DNA from: Cricetibacter osteomyelitidis | GTDB taxonomy: Bacteria; Pseudomonadota; Gammaproteobacteria; Enterobacterales; Pasteurellaceae | Assembly (NCBI RefSeq): GCF_004340985.1 | Contig: NZ_SLYB01000004.1 | Coordinates: 62,001 to 126,000 of the forward strand | Direction of reading: 5' to 3' | DNA length: 64,000 bases | Part shown: positions 53,219 to 63,985 of the stretch, piece by piece | Position numbering within the stretch: the first letter of the stretch is position 1 | Layout: each line of letters opens with the position of its first letter | Made by a program: the position numbers and the translations under genes | Notes under the pieces: generated by a model | Told to the model about the DNA's origin: nothing | Database searches by the model: none | The model's input: only the letters and a program-made list of their open reading frames with translations

Positions 53219-53611
53219 TTATTTTTCCAGTTTTTCTGTTAAATAAATTGCTTCCGTTAAAAATTTTGGAATATCTGCAACAACTTCGACTGCAATATTT
53301 TCGTCATAAGTATGGCCGGTTCTGCTACGTATTTCCCGATATTGCCGCCAATCCGTCCAATTTCCTAATAATAAATCTTGTTCGTTGGCACGACGAATCA
53401 GCTCCTGAAAAGAAATTTTATCGAATAAATCCGGTGTCGGTGAAACCGATTCCAAATAACGTTTGAGCATTTTATGACTTAATTCATAAGTAAATTCAAA
53501 ACGTTGAATCAAACCATCACGAATTTGGGTATCGGAAATATCCGATTGATAACGTTTTAATCCTTCATCTAACCGCAATACGACATTTTTTAACGGGGTA
53601 ATATCTAACAT
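53219..53611 (-). CDS. HEPN nucleotidyltransferase substrate-binding protein (HI0074-like)
   Basis: 130 residues from ATG 53611 with AAGGA upstream; a frame 28 codons longer overlaps pgl and is rejected. All-helical HEPN protein of the HI0074 type: LRLDEGLKRYQSDISDTQIR, RFEFTYELSHKMLKRYLE and the REIRSRTGHTYDE segment, with the RX4-6H-like HEPN residues. HEPN-MNT pairs are toxin-antitoxin modules in which the MNT protein modifies the HEPN partner. Here the MNT gene directly after it is truncated, so HEPN stands alone. It lies 44 bases after pgl. Confidence 0.85.
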   Translation of the reverse strand: MLDITPLKNVVLRLDEGLKRYQSDISDTQIRDGLIQRFEFTYELSHKMLKRYLESVSPTPDLFDKISFQELIRRANEQDLLLGNWTDWRQYREIRSRTGHTYDENIAVEVVADIPKFLTEAIYLTEKLEK

Positions 53612-53655
53612 GGATTTTATCCTTAATCTCATAAAAAGTGCGGTCGGTTTTTCAA

Positions 53656-54354
53656 TTATTTTAACAGGTTCGCCGCATCCGCATCCAAATACCATTCCGT
53701 CATACCGTTCTTGGCGTGGATTTTCGCTGCCGGATAAGGCAGATTTTCTGCCGGATTGTCTTGGATTTCTTTTAAAATTTCTGCTTTGGAATCGCCGATC
53801 ACCAGATAGGTGACACGTTTTGCCAGTCCAATTAATTTCGCCGTTTTGGAAATTCGGATTTGCTCATTTTGCGGATGTTTGGCTATCACGGCTAAATTCG
53901 GATCGTTAAAATCCGTTTGATGCGGGAATAATGATGCGGTGTGCCCGTCCGTTCCCATACCCAAAATAATCCAATCGAATTCAGCATTTGGTACGATTTC
54001 AAGCTCTTTGGTAAAGCGTTCCAATTCAAAGTGCGGTTCGTTTTCACCGCAAATTCGGTGAATATTTTGTACGGGAATTTGAATATGATCAAATAATAAT
54101 TTTTGCACTTCACCGTAATTGCTTTCCGGATCATTTGGTTCCACCATACGCTCATCGCCCCACCAAAAATGCAGATTTTCCCACCGCACTTTTATGGCAT
54201 AGGGTTCTGCCGCCAAGATTTTAAATAATAATTTCGGCGTACTTCCGCCGGAAAGTGAAATATGTACAGGGCGATTTTGTTCGCTGTATGTAACAAACTC
54301 ATCGGCAATTTTTTCTACGACAGCTTGTGCCGTGGTAAAAACGTGATAATTCAT
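53656..54354 (-). CDS. pgl: 6-phosphogluconolactonase Pgl
   Basis: 232 residues, DevB-type lactonase. It hydrolyses 6-phosphogluconolactone to 6-phosphogluconate. Marks: VHISLSGGSTPKLLFKIL (about 29-46), VRWENLHFWWGDERMVEP and WIILGMGTDGHTASLFP. Eight bases after zwf, which supplies its substrate; gnd, the next enzyme, is three genes on. Confidence 0.95.
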   Translation of the reverse strand: MNYHVFTTAQAVVEKIADEFVTYSEQNRPVHISLSGGSTPKLLFKILAAEPYAIKVRWENLHFWWGDERMVEPNDPESNYGEVQKLLFDHIQIPVQNIHRICGENEPHFELERFTKELEIVPNAEFDWIILGMGTDGHTASLFPHQTDFNDPNLAVIAKHPQNEQIRISKTAKLIGLAKRVTYLVIGDSKAEILKEIQDNPAENLPYPAAKIHAKNGMTEWYLDADAANLLK

Positions 54355-54362
54355 AGTGATTC

Positions 54363-55865
54363 CTATAATTCACAATAATTGGTATTGGTGAGATTTTTAC
54401 ACGGATGACGCCATTCGCGGCCGTTTTTTGCCATTAATTTATCGGCGGCTTCCGGCCCCCATGTACCACAAGCATAGCCGTGCAATTTGGAATCCAAATG
54501 GGTTTTATAATCTAAAATCGGTTGTACAAAACGCCAGCACGCCTGCACTGCATCGCTACGGGTAAATAATGACGCATCGCCATTTAACGCATCCAATAAA
54601 AGACGTTCATAACCACTAAGCAATGTGGTATCGCCCAAATCATCGTAATGGAAATCCATGGAAACTTCTTGTGCACTAAAACCTGCACCAGGCTGTTTTA
54701 AGCCAAAACTCATGACAATGCCTTCATCAGGTTGCACGCGGATAATTAATTTATTTTCCGGCGCATTCTGGCTAAATACCGGGTGCGGTGTACGTTTAAA
54801 ATGTACCACAATTTCCGTGACCCGGGTCGGTAAGCGTTTGCCCGTTCTCACATAAAACGGCACGCCAGACCAACGCCAGTTGTCGATTTGTAAACGTAAT
54901 GCCATATAGGTTTCGGTACGTGATTGCGGATCCACGCCTTTTTCTTCTCGATAGCTTACCACTTCTTCACCACGTACTTTAGAGCGGGTATATTGTCCCA
55001 GAACAAGGTTTTCCTCTAAATCCTGCTCAGACATCGGATGCAGGCTTTGCAATACTTTCACCACTTCATTACGCAATGAATCCGCATTAATGACGGCAGG
55101 AGATTCCATCGCCACTAATGCCAGGACTTGTAATAAATGATTTTGGAACATATCACGCATGGCTCCGGCACCTTCATAATAGCCGCCGCGCTCTTCAACA
55201 CCGATAGATTCAGCACCGGTGATTTCCACATAATCAATGTAGTTACGATTCCATAGCGGTTCGAATAATCCGTTGGAAAAACGCAACACGAGCAAGTTTT
55301 GTACGGTTTCCTTACCTAAATAATGGTCGATACGATAAATTTGATGTTCTTGAAAATAATAGTGAATTTGTTCATCCAATTTGATCGCGGATGCCAAATC
55401 GTAACCGAAAGGTTTTTCCACCACCAAACGTTTCCAGCCGTGTTCTTCGCTATTTAGATTATGTGCAGCCAAACATTCAGGAATTACGCCATATAAACTT
55501 GGCGGTGTGGATATATAATATAAAACATTACCGTGAGTACTGTGCAAATATTCTAATTCTTCTAACCGCACTTTGACTTTCTCGTAATCTGCTGCATTGG
55601 CGGTTTCTACCGTTTGATAATAAACATGATTTAAAAACTCGGCGAAAATATCTGGTTCTACTTTTTCATTTTTTGTGACGATTTCTTGCATCTTTTCACG
55701 GAATTCAACATCACTATATTCGGTGCGGGCCACACCTAATACGGCAAAATCTTGCGGCAATTTTTTCGCCGCATAAAGATGATACAGTGCCGGAATGAGC
55801 TTGCGGTGGGTTAAATCGCCGGAAGCACCGAAAATGGTAATAATACTGTTATCTTGTAGAAACAT
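54363..55865 (-). CDS. zwf: Glucose-6-phosphate dehydrogenase Zwf
   Basis: 500 residues. It oxidises glucose 6-phosphate to 6-phosphogluconolactone with NADP. NADP-binding [20 protein letters not shown] (about 10-29), [10 protein letters not shown] and the active-site [19 protein letters not shown] are all present; ends [19 protein letters not shown]. First gene of the minus-strand run zwf-pgl-HEPN-racemase-gnd. A TTGTAGAAACAT start context is AT-rich and the promoter is not obvious. Confidence 0.96.
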   Translation of the reverse strand: MFLQDNSIITIFGASGDLTHRKLIPALYHLYAAKKLPQDFAVLGVARTEYSDVEFREKMQEIVTKNEKVEPDIFAEFLNHVYYQTVETANAADYEKVKVRLEELEYLHSTHGNVLYYISTPPSLYGVIPECLAAHNLNSEEHGWKRLVVEKPFGYDLASAIKLDEQIHYYFQEHQIYRIDHYLGKETVQNLLVLRFSNGLFEPLWNRNYIDYVEITGAESIGVEERGGYYEGAGAMRDMFQNHLLQVLALVAMESPAVINADSLRNEVVKVLQSLHPMSEQDLEENLVLGQYTRSKVRGEEVVSYREEKGVDPQSRTETYMALRLQIDNWRWSGVPFYVRTGKRLPTRVTEIVVHFKRTPHPVFSQNAPENKLIIRVQPDEGIVMSFGLKQPGAGFSAQEVSMDFHYDDLGDTTLLSGYERLLLDALNGDASLFTRSDAVQACWRFVQPILDYKTHLDSKLHGYACGTWGPEAADKLMAKNGREWRHPCKNLTNTNYCEL

Positions 55866-55962
55866 ATTTCTATTGTCCTTGTTATAAAAATGTTAAGTCT
55901 GCATTGATGATTATGCGATATTTTGCAGTTATTTTACTAATCGTTTTTACCAAAGAATGCAA

Positions 55963-56772
55963 TTAGTTAAAATCAAATAATTCCCGCCATTGTGCCTGTT
56001 TGGAACACAACATCAGAAAATCGGGATTTTCCAAACTATCTCGCTGATTATATACCAGCGGACGAAATGCCGTATTACAAATGATTCCACCGATCTCTTC
56101 CAGTAATATTTCCGAAGCGGCGGTATCCCATTCGCCGGTTTTACCTTGACGTACGTAACAATCCGCTTCACCGTCCGCCACTAAAGTGCTTTTTAAACCG
56201 CTGGAACCAAAAATAACAAATTCGTATTGATATTCAGGTTTAAGCATTGGTTGTAAACGTTTTTGTGCAGACTTTGAACCGAGTGCAATTTTTATCGGAC
56301 GGGAAAAATCCAATTCACGCGCGTTTAAACGAGAAGTCTGATGTGCAACGCATTTAAACGCACCAAAACCTTTCATGGCATAAAAAGTACGCTCAAGTAT
56401 CGGGGCATGAATCACGCCCAACACCGAACGATTATGCTGCACTAACGCAATTAAAACGGCGAATTGATCCGTTCTGTTAATGAATTGCTGAGTGCCATCC
56501 AGGGGATCAATAATCCAATAAGATTGCCATTGTTGGCGCTGTGCAAGAGAAATATCGCAACATTCTTCCGATAACACGGGAATATTCGGTGTAAGTGCGG
56601 TCAGTTTTTCCGTTAAAAATCGGCTGATAAATAAATCGGCATTGGTGACGGGAGTATTATCGGATTTGATTTGAATATCTACGGACTGTTGATAGAATTC
56701 ACGCAGATGCCTGCCCGCCTGATGAGCAATTTGTAATACATCGTTCAATAATTTTTGCGATAATTCCAACAT
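55963..56772 (-). CDS. cysQ: 3'(2'),5'-bisphosphate nucleotidase CysQ
   Basis: 269 residues, inositol monophosphatase superfamily. It removes the 3'-phosphate of 3'-phosphoadenosine 5'-phosphate (PAP), a by-product of sulfate assimilation. The lithium-sensitive phosphatase motifs are visible: VLSEE (about 66-70), WIIDPLDGTQQFI (about 85-97) and EWDTAASEILLEEIGG near the C terminus. Stands alone on the minus strand between zwf and the OPT transporter, each side separated by about 100 bases. Confidence 0.92.
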   Translation of the reverse strand: MLELSQKLLNDVLQIAHQAGRHLREFYQQSVDIQIKSDNTPVTNADLFISRFLTEKLTALTPNIPVLSEECCDISLAQRQQWQSYWIIDPLDGTQQFINRTDQFAVLIALVQHNRSVLGVIHAPILERTFYAMKGFGAFKCVAHQTSRLNARELDFSRPIKIALGSKSAQKRLQPMLKPEYQYEFVIFGSSGLKSTLVADGEADCYVRQGKTGEWDTAASEILLEEIGGIICNTAFRPLVYNQRDSLENPDFLMLCSKQAQWRELFDFN

Positions 56773-56838
56773 TATTCATGCTCCCGAAACGTCATTTGCC
56801 ATGAGTGTCAGTATAACAGTTAGAGTCTGTAAGTAATA

Positions 56839-56870
56839 GAAAAAAATAGTGCGGAAACGACCGCACTATT
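56839..56870 (-). terminator. OPT transporter terminator with uptake-signal-like arms
   Basis: Stem AATAGTGCGG (56845-56854) / CCGCACTATT (56861-56870), loop AAACGA, with a T-run on the minus strand (56839-56845 as A). Each arm differs by one base from the uptake core. Inverted uptake signals used as terminators are typical of Haemophilus. Confidence 0.88.
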
Positions 56871-56896
56871 GATATTTTACTTTGATAATCACATCA

Positions 56897-58933
56897 TCAA
56901 ACTGATTTTTTGGCTCGTAATACGCGAAGGGTGAAAATAATCAAACCGCTTACGAATACCGCCAATCCTAAAATTTGTGACGGAATAGCCCAATTGTCTA
57001 AAGATAATGCCAATGGTGCTTCGGAACCGCCCGATGTGACAGAGGCTGCGATCACAAAAGCAAGCAATACGCCGATTAAACTTTCTCCGACAATTAACCC
57101 TGCGGCAAATAATGTGCCGTAACGTTCACCGGTTTTTTGCAGTGTATTTTCATCTTTCCCTTTAGCTTTGGCATAACGGCTAAGATGGCGTTTAATAAAC
57201 CAAACTAAAATCGCCCCCGTCACAATCGGCGTGTTTACAGAAGGCGGTAAATAAATGCCCATACCCACGGCTAATGCCGGTAATGCAAAACGTTTAGCGG
57301 TAATTTTCTTTAAGAATATATCAATCACAATTAAAATAGCACCAAAACACACACCGGTGAAAATATAAGTCCATTCCAAATTCTGAGAAAAAATACCTTT
57401 GGCAATCGTCATCATCAATGTAGCTTGCGGTGCAGATAAGGCTTGCGACGGATCCATGCCTTCACGCGGCAATGCTCCGGTGAAACCGTAAGCGTGATAT
57501 AACATTTCCAATACGGGGGCAATAACCAACGCCCCGATAATGCAACCAATGATCAATGCAACTTCTTGTCGCCAAGGGGTAGCTTTCACTAACAGACCTG
57601 TTTTCAGATCTTGCAGGTTATCGTTGGAAATCGCAGCTGTGGTTACCACCAAAGAACCGGAGAAAATGGTCAATGCGGTCAAAAATTGTTGACCTTCTAC
57701 ATTATCTAACAAGCCGGTACTGTTGCCAATCATCATTAATACGACGGAAATAACCACTACGGAAATAATGCCGATACCCGAAATCGGGCTGGAAGATGAT
57801 CCGACCAAACCCGCCATATAACCACAGGCGGCCGCAACAAAAAAGCCGATACCAACCGAAAATAACGTACACACGACAATTAATAAAATGGTGACTTCCG
57901 GCGAAATAGCTACCGCACTGATGAAATTAAATAATGAAAAAGCGATAACCGCCACCGTCGCCAAAGTAATATAAATCATGGTTTTCGGCGATAAATCCTG
58001 CTCTAAACGATTATGTTCTTTCGCATTCGGATTTTTTAATGAACGGAAAGAATTGGTCATTCCTTCAATCATCGGTTTCATTAACGTTAATAATGTCCAA
58101 ATCGCAGCAATGCCGATCGTACCGACTCCGATAAACCGGACTTTTTCTTTCCAAATGGTCATGGCATAGCCAATCATATCGCTATCTGCCGGCATTGGTA
58201 AAGCCGAACTGAAATACGGTACGGCGATTGCCCAAGCAAAGAAAATACCGAATAAAATAGCAATACCGCCGATAATACCGACTAAATAACCGGCCCCCAA
58301 TAACGCTAACGAAAAGCCCATCGGTATTTGAAATATGGCATTACCGGATTTAAACCAATAACTTGCACCGTCGGCAATCACACGTAATCCACTGGTTAAA
58401 AATGCGACTACCCCGGAAACCAATGCCCCCGCAAGAATTTCTTTCGCCCCGGAATCATTTCCGGTTTCCTCATGATTCCCCGCTTTTAAGATCTCAGCCG
58501 CCGCAACGCCTTCAGGATAAGGCAATTCACTGCGAGTAACCATTACGTTACGCAAAGGAATAGTAAAGATCACACCTAAAATACCGCCCGAAGCACAAAG
58601 CAACATGGTTTGCCAAAACGGAAAATCCTGCCAATATCCCATCATCAATAAACCGGGCAATACAAAAATAACCGAAGATAACGTACCTGCCGCAGAAGCC
58701 TGTGTTTGAACCATATTGTTTTCCAAAATATTCGATTGGGAAAACATTTTCAACACTGCCATAGAAATTACCGCAGCAGGAATTGAAGAGGCAAAGGTTA
58801 AACCGACTTTCAACCCCAGATACACGTTTGATGCGGTAAACACCATGGTAATTAAAGCACCTAACAGGATACCGCGAAAAGTGAGCTCGTGGAGATCCGG
58901 ATTAGGTGAATAAATAACATTATTATTTTTCAT
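56897..58933 (-). CDS. OPT family oligopeptide transporter
   Basis: 678 residues with about fifteen hydrophobic segments. Bacterial OPT family: ELTFRGILLGALITMVFTAS at the N terminus, YLGLKVGLTFASSIPAAVIS, ELPYPEGVAAAEILKAGNH, and SNDNLQDLKTGLLVKATPWR. Members of this branch take up small peptides or metal chelates by proton symport; the substrate here is unknown. Monocistronic, ended by the terminator at 56839. Upstream lies the tRNA promoter, transcribed the other way. Confidence 0.92.
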   Translation of the reverse strand: MKNNNVIYSPNPDLHELTFRGILLGALITMVFTASNVYLGLKVGLTFASSIPAAVISMAVLKMFSQSNILENNMVQTQASAAGTLSSVIFVLPGLLMMGYWQDFPFWQTMLLCASGGILGVIFTIPLRNVMVTRSELPYPEGVAAAEILKAGNHEETGNDSGAKEILAGALVSGVVAFLTSGLRVIADGASYWFKSGNAIFQIPMGFSLALLGAGYLVGIIGGIAILFGIFFAWAIAVPYFSSALPMPADSDMIGYAMTIWKEKVRFIGVGTIGIAAIWTLLTLMKPMIEGMTNSFRSLKNPNAKEHNRLEQDLSPKTMIYITLATVAVIAFSLFNFISAVAISPEVTILLIVVCTLFSVGIGFFVAAACGYMAGLVGSSSSPISGIGIISVVVISVVLMMIGNSTGLLDNVEGQQFLTALTIFSGSLVVTTAAISNDNLQDLKTGLLVKATPWRQEVALIIGCIIGALVIAPVLEMLYHAYGFTGALPREGMDPSQALSAPQATLMMTIAKGIFSQNLEWTYIFTGVCFGAILIVIDIFLKKITAKRFALPALAVGMGIYLPPSVNTPIVTGAILVWFIKRHLSRYAKAKGKDENTLQKTGERYGTLFAAGLIVGESLIGVLLAFVIAASVTSGGSEAPLALSLDNWAIPSQILGLAVFVSGLIIFTLRVLRAKKSV

Positions 58934-59130
58934 AATAGATCCTTTTTATTATTACTTATTTTATAAAACTGTAAATAAATCCGGACACATCGTACCCGAT
59001 ACTCCCCCTATTTGAAAAACAATTTATACAAATTTTATGATCAATGACAAAAAATCATATAGTTTCAATAAAATATTGTAGATAAATCAGTCAATCAATG
59101 AAATTTTTAGAACAAAACAAGAAAAATAAT

Positions 59131-59158
59131 TTGACTTATTTTCAAAAAAAAGTATCAT
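59131..59158 (+). promoter_or_regulatory. Promoter of the tRNA-Ser/tRNA-Arg cluster
   Basis: -35 TTGACT (59131-59136), 16-base spacer, -10 TATCAT (59153-59158), then a GC-rich discriminator ACCGCCC as expected for a stringently controlled stable-RNA promoter. The first tRNA starts 21 bases downstream. Confidence 0.7.
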
Positions 59159-59178
59159 ACCGCCCACAAACCGATTGC

Positions 59179-59268
59179 GGTGAGATGGCCGAGAGGCTGA
59201 AGGCGCACCCCTGCTAAGGGTGTATATGGGAAACTGTATCGAGGGTTCGAATCCCTCTCTCACCGCCA
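59179..59268 (+). tRNA. tRNA-Ser (anticodon GCU)
   Basis: 90 bases with encoded CCA. Acceptor stem GGTGAGA / TCTCACC, anticodon stem CACCC / GGGTG around loop CTGCTAA (anticodon GCT), the long variable arm typical of serine tRNA, and T-arm GAGGGTTCGAATCCCTC. Reads AGC and AGU. Confidence 0.96.
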
Positions 59269-59278
59269 TTTACTCTGT

Positions 59279-59355
59279 GCACCCGTAGCTCAGCTGGATA
59301 GAGTACTCGGCTACGAACCGAGCGGTCAAAGGTTCGAATCCTTTCGGGTGCGCCA
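59279..59355 (+). tRNA. tRNA-Arg (anticodon ACG), copy 1
   Basis: 77 bases with encoded CCA. Acceptor GCACCCG / CGGGTGC, anticodon stem CTCGG / CCGAG around loop CTACGAA (ACG, read as ICG), T-arm AAAGGTTCGAATCCTTT. Ten bases after tRNA-Ser. Confidence 0.96.
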
Positions 59356-59431
59356 TTTCATTCTACTCTAGTGAAATGTAAAATGAGAAATGTATAATTT
59401 GTTTATCAATATTAGTTATTCCCAATATCAC

Positions 59432-59508
59432 GCACCCGTAGCTCAGCTGGATAGAGTACTCGGCTACGAACCGAGCGGTCAAAGGTTCGAATCCTTTCGG
59501 GTGCGCCA
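59432..59508 (+). tRNA. tRNA-Arg (anticodon ACG), copy 2
   Basis: Identical to the tRNA-Arg at 59279-59355, 76 bases further on; the spacer between them is unrelated, so only the tRNA itself is duplicated. Confidence 0.96.
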
Positions 59509-59703
59509 TTTCTTACAAATCTTTTATTCCCCGTAGTTTTAAATTTTATTTTCAGTAAATTCTGCTGATTTTCCACCGCACTTTAATAAAAATTAAATAG
59601 CACTTAATTAAATACAAATTTCGCTGAACAAAATTCAGGTACAATCAAATAATATTAAAATCTATCAACAAATAATTTGATTTTATTAATCCGGTTCTAC
59701 TAA

Positions 59704-60085
<382 letters not shown>

Positions 60086-60118
60086 TTTTTTTAATTTTTA
60101 CTCGGAAAGGAACACAAT

Positions 60119-61414
60119 ATGAAAAAACAACTTCTTGCTTTATCCCTACTTTTCCCCGGCTTAGCTTATGCCGATGTGAGCAGCTGGCGGCAACCGATGT
60201 CAATTTTGGATTCCGGTGATACCACTTGGGTGAGCGTATCGGCAATTCTCGTCTTATTTATGACCATTCCCGGCTTAGCATTATTTTATGCGGGTATGGT
60301 ACGTAAAAAGAACGTATTAGCCACAATGGTTCAGAGCTTTGCTATCTGCTGTATGATCGCTATGATTTGGCTATGCTTCGGTTATAGCCTGACATTTACG
60401 CCAAACAATGCGTTTATCGGCGGTGCCGATCGTTTCTTTTTGAATGGCTTAAACGTGTTGACGGAAAAAAATCAATTAACCGTTTATCCCGGAGCATCGA
60501 CAATTCCCGAATCGGTTTTTATGATTTTTCAAATGGCATTTGCGGTAATTGCCGGAGCAATTATTACCGGAGCCTTTGCCGAACGTATGAAATTCTCTGC
60601 ATTAATGGTGTTTGTGGGATTATGGTCACTATTAATTTATGTGCCGACAGCTCACTGGGTATGGGGCATGGACGGCTGGCTAGCCGCTGACGGCGTATTG
60701 GATTATGCCGGCGGTACGGTAATTCATATCAATGCCGGTGTGGCGGGATTAGTTGCCGCAATTTTAGTGGGTAAACGCATAGGATATGGCAGAGAAACTA
60801 TGGCACCACACAACTTAGTGTTGACATTAATCGGTACGGCTATGCTTTGGATCGGTTGGTTCGGCTTCAACGCAGGTTCTGCCTTAGCAGCGGACGGTCG
60901 CGCAGGAATGGCATTAGCCACCACCCAAATTGCTGCGGCAGCAGGTGCATTGGCATGGATATTAACAGAAGTTTGCTTGAAATATAAACCGTCCGCTCTC
61001 GGTTTAGCTTCCGGTGTAGTCGCAGGCTTAGTGGGTATCACACCGGCAGCAGGCTTTGTTTCCGTACAAAGTGCTTTAGCAATCGGTATTATCACCAGCA
61101 TTGTATGTTTCATCAGTGTAACCAGACTTAAATATTGGCTTGGTTATGACGATACGCTAGATGCCTTCGGCATCCACGGCATTGGCGGTATTGCAGGGGC
61201 TATCTTAACAGGCGTGTTTGTATCTCCTGATATTTCCGGTACGGACACTACACTTTGGCGACAAACGGAAAGCGTGTTAATCACAATTCTATACAGTGGT
61301 ATCGGTAGTTTTATCTTATTGAAAATCATTGATAAAACTATCGGTTTGCGGGTTGAATGCGATGATGAACGTAAAGGTTTAGACTTGGCTTCTCACGGCG
61401 AACGCGTGGAATAA
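60119..61414 (+). CDS. amtB: Ammonium channel AmtB
   Basis: 431 residues with a signal peptide (MKKQLLALSLLFPGLAYADV) and eleven membrane segments. It conducts ammonia/ammonium as a trimer. The pore histidines lie in VPTAHWVWGMDGW and GIHGIGGIAGA; the Phe gate region WIGWFGFNAGSALAADGR and GLALFYAGMVRKKN are conserved. AAAGGA upstream of the ATG. Co-transcribed with glnK. Its terminator overlaps the end of the next, convergent gene. Confidence 0.95.
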   Translation: MKKQLLALSLLFPGLAYADVSSWRQPMSILDSGDTTWVSVSAILVLFMTIPGLALFYAGMVRKKNVLATMVQSFAICCMIAMIWLCFGYSLTFTPNNAFIGGADRFFLNGLNVLTEKNQLTVYPGASTIPESVFMIFQMAFAVIAGAIITGAFAERMKFSALMVFVGLWSLLIYVPTAHWVWGMDGWLAADGVLDYAGGTVIHINAGVAGLVAAILVGKRIGYGRETMAPHNLVLTLIGTAMLWIGWFGFNAGSALAADGRAGMALATTQIAAAAGALAWILTEVCLKYKPSALGLASGVVAGLVGITPAAGFVSVQSALAIGIITSIVCFISVTRLKYWLGYDDTLDAFGIHGIGGIAGAILTGVFVSPDISGTDTTLWRQTESVLITILYSGIGSFILLKIIDKTIGLRVECDDERKGLDLASHGERVE

Positions 61415-61426
61415 ATACAACATATT

Positions 61427-61460
61427 ACCGCCGCGGTTATTCTGCGGCGGTTAATATTTT
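61427..61460 (+). terminator. amtB terminator overlapping the convergent gene
   Basis: Stem ACCGCCGC (61427-61434) / GCGGCGGT (61444-61451), then TAATATTTTC. The right part encodes the last codons (AAE) of the minus-strand gene at 61437-61817, so one segment does both jobs. Confidence 0.75.
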
Positions 61461-61817
61461 CGGTTGTGACAAAGCCAAAGAATACAAATTAGCAATCATA
61501 TGCGTTTGTTCATTATAAGGCACTTCAAACGGTATTTTGTCTAATAAAGCCAAATGGATCCGCATCACTTTAGGAAAAATCAAGGAGTTTTGAATTTCTG
61601 CATAAATCAAATGATTCAACGGTTGTGCACAACCTTGACGAGAAATTCTTCCCAGTGCATTCGCCAAATGAATTAATAAAATTTCCACTTGCGGACAATC
61701 AACATCCACTCCATACTTTTCCACCAAATATTGCATAATATGAATGACCGTGTCTTGAATATTCTGATTAATCAATTGACGGGCTTGAAGTAATTGCAAG
61801 CGCTGAAAAACTTTCAT
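61437..61817 (-). CDS. PRD-like small protein
   Basis: 126 residues, no membrane segment. It looks like a single PTS regulation domain: DTVIHIMQYLVEKYGVDVDC, VEILLIHLANALGRISRQG, and IPFEVPYNEQTHMIANLYSL resemble the two histidine-bearing helices of PRD proteins. No DNA-binding or PTS enzyme domain is attached, as in the EF0829-type stand-alone PRD family. Partners are unknown. Convergent with amtB, sharing its terminator, and divergent from yqaB. Confidence 0.62.
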   Translation of the reverse strand: MKVFQRLQLLQARQLINQNIQDTVIHIMQYLVEKYGVDVDCPQVEILLIHLANALGRISRQGCAQPLNHLIYAEIQNSLIFPKVMRIHLALLDKIPFEVPYNEQTHMIANLYSLALSQPKILTAAE

Positions 61818-61931
61818 ACTCTACTCAAAATAATTTATATCGAAGTAATGTACCTGAATATTTGCAAATAAAACAGTGCAAAGATTAAAAAATTCTTGCA
61901 AAATAGGAAAGATTTATTGGAGTAACACAAA

Positions 61932-62540
61932 ATGATATTAGATAAAGCCATTATTAACCAATATAGCGGGTTGATTTTTGATATGGACGGTACATTAATC
62001 GATTCCATGACTTGTCACGCCAAAGCCTGGGAAAAAGTGGGCGAAGTGATCGGTTATCCCCTCAGCGGTGATGTGATGTATCAATTTGCCGGTGCTTCCG
62101 TACATACCATTGCACGGGAAACCATGAAAAAATACGGCGTGCCTATCACAGAAGAAAGCGTGAACCGCGTAGTACAATTAAAACGTGATTTTGGCCGCGA
62201 AATTTTGCAAAAAGAAGCCGCACTTTTGCCGGCTTTCAAAGTGGTGGCGCATTTCCACGGCAAAAAACCGTTGGCCTTAGGCACAGGTTCATTAAAAGAA
62301 ATCACTCAAATGTTGATGACCAAATTAGACTTGCACCAATATTTCAATGCCGTCGTAACCGCAGAAGATGTGACGAAACACAAGCCCCATCCGGAAACCT
62401 TTTTACGTTGTGCGGAATTAATTCAACAAAAACCCGCACAATGCTTAGTGTTTGAAGATGCGGATCTCGGTGTGCAAGCGGCACTTGCCGGTGGCATGCA
62501 CGTGTTTGATGTCCGCACTCACGAACTGATTAAAAAATAG
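61932..62540 (+). CDS. yqaB: HAD phosphatase YqaB-like
   Basis: 202 residues, HAD superfamily with the alpha-helical cap of beta-phosphoglucomutase-like phosphatases. Motif I FDMDGTLIDS (about 17-26), motif II LALGTGS, motif III lysine in KHKPHPETF and motif IV FEDADLGVQAALAGG. E. coli YqaB dephosphorylates fructose 1-phosphate and similar sugar phosphates. TGGAG precedes the ATG. Followed 3 bases later by yqaA, the same pair as H. influenzae HI0488-HI0489. Confidence 0.9.
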   Translation: MILDKAIINQYSGLIFDMDGTLIDSMTCHAKAWEKVGEVIGYPLSGDVMYQFAGASVHTIARETMKKYGVPITEESVNRVVQLKRDFGREILQKEAALLPAFKVVAHFHGKKPLALGTGSLKEITQMLMTKLDLHQYFNAVVTAEDVTKHKPHPETFLRCAELIQQKPAQCLVFEDADLGVQAALAGGMHVFDVRTHELIKK

Positions 62541-62543
62541 TTT

Positions 62544-63068
62544 ATGACAATGAACAAACGGGAAAAAATGTTTGATCTATTACTTTCTTGGGATTTCTGG
62601 GCGGGATTTTTCCTACATAATCAACTGTGGATTATGTTCGTCAGCGCATTTTTAAGTGCGACAGTGCTGCCCGGCAATTCCGAAGCGGTGTTTCTCGGCT
62701 ATGCTTCATCAATTTTTCTGCAAGACAACGACTACTTTTCATCGCCTTTACTATGGCTAGTATTGATTGCGGTGCTGGGTAATAGCTTAGGCAGTTTAAG
62801 CACCTACTGGATCGGCCGCTGGTTTCCGCAAAGCCAACAAGACAATGCCAAAACACAATGGGCAATAGCCAAAATCCAACGCTACGGCACACCGATGTTG
62901 TTTTTCAGTTGGTTACCAATTGTGGGCGATTTGCTTTGTGCTATTGCAGGCTGGCTCAGATTAAACCCAAAATCCACCGTACTTTTCATCGTTATAGGCA
63001 AAATAGTGCGGTACGTTTTTTTGCTGTTTTTATTGAAACCGATGATAGTGATTGGAGAACACTTGTAA
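62544..63068 (+). CDS. yqaA: DedA-like membrane protein YqaA
   Basis: 174 residues, four to five membrane segments, SNARE-associated/DedA-type family. Marks: FVSAFLSATVLPGNSEAVFL (about 32-51), VLGNSLGSLSTYWIGRW and FFSWLPIVGDLLCAIAGWLR. Family members are linked to membrane lipid or proton homeostasis; the role of YqaA is not known. Two ATG codons (62544, 62550) are possible. Ends 5 bases before the convergent murQ, with no room for a terminator. Confidence 0.88.
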   Translation: MTMNKREKMFDLLLSWDFWAGFFLHNQLWIMFVSAFLSATVLPGNSEAVFLGYASSIFLQDNDYFSSPLLWLVLIAVLGNSLGSLSTYWIGRWFPQSQQDNAKTQWAIAKIQRYGTPMLFFSWLPIVGDLLCAIAGWLRLNPKSTVLFIVIGKIVRYVFLLFLLKPMIVIGEHL

Positions 63069-63073
63069 ATTAA

Positions 63074-63985
<912 letters not shown>

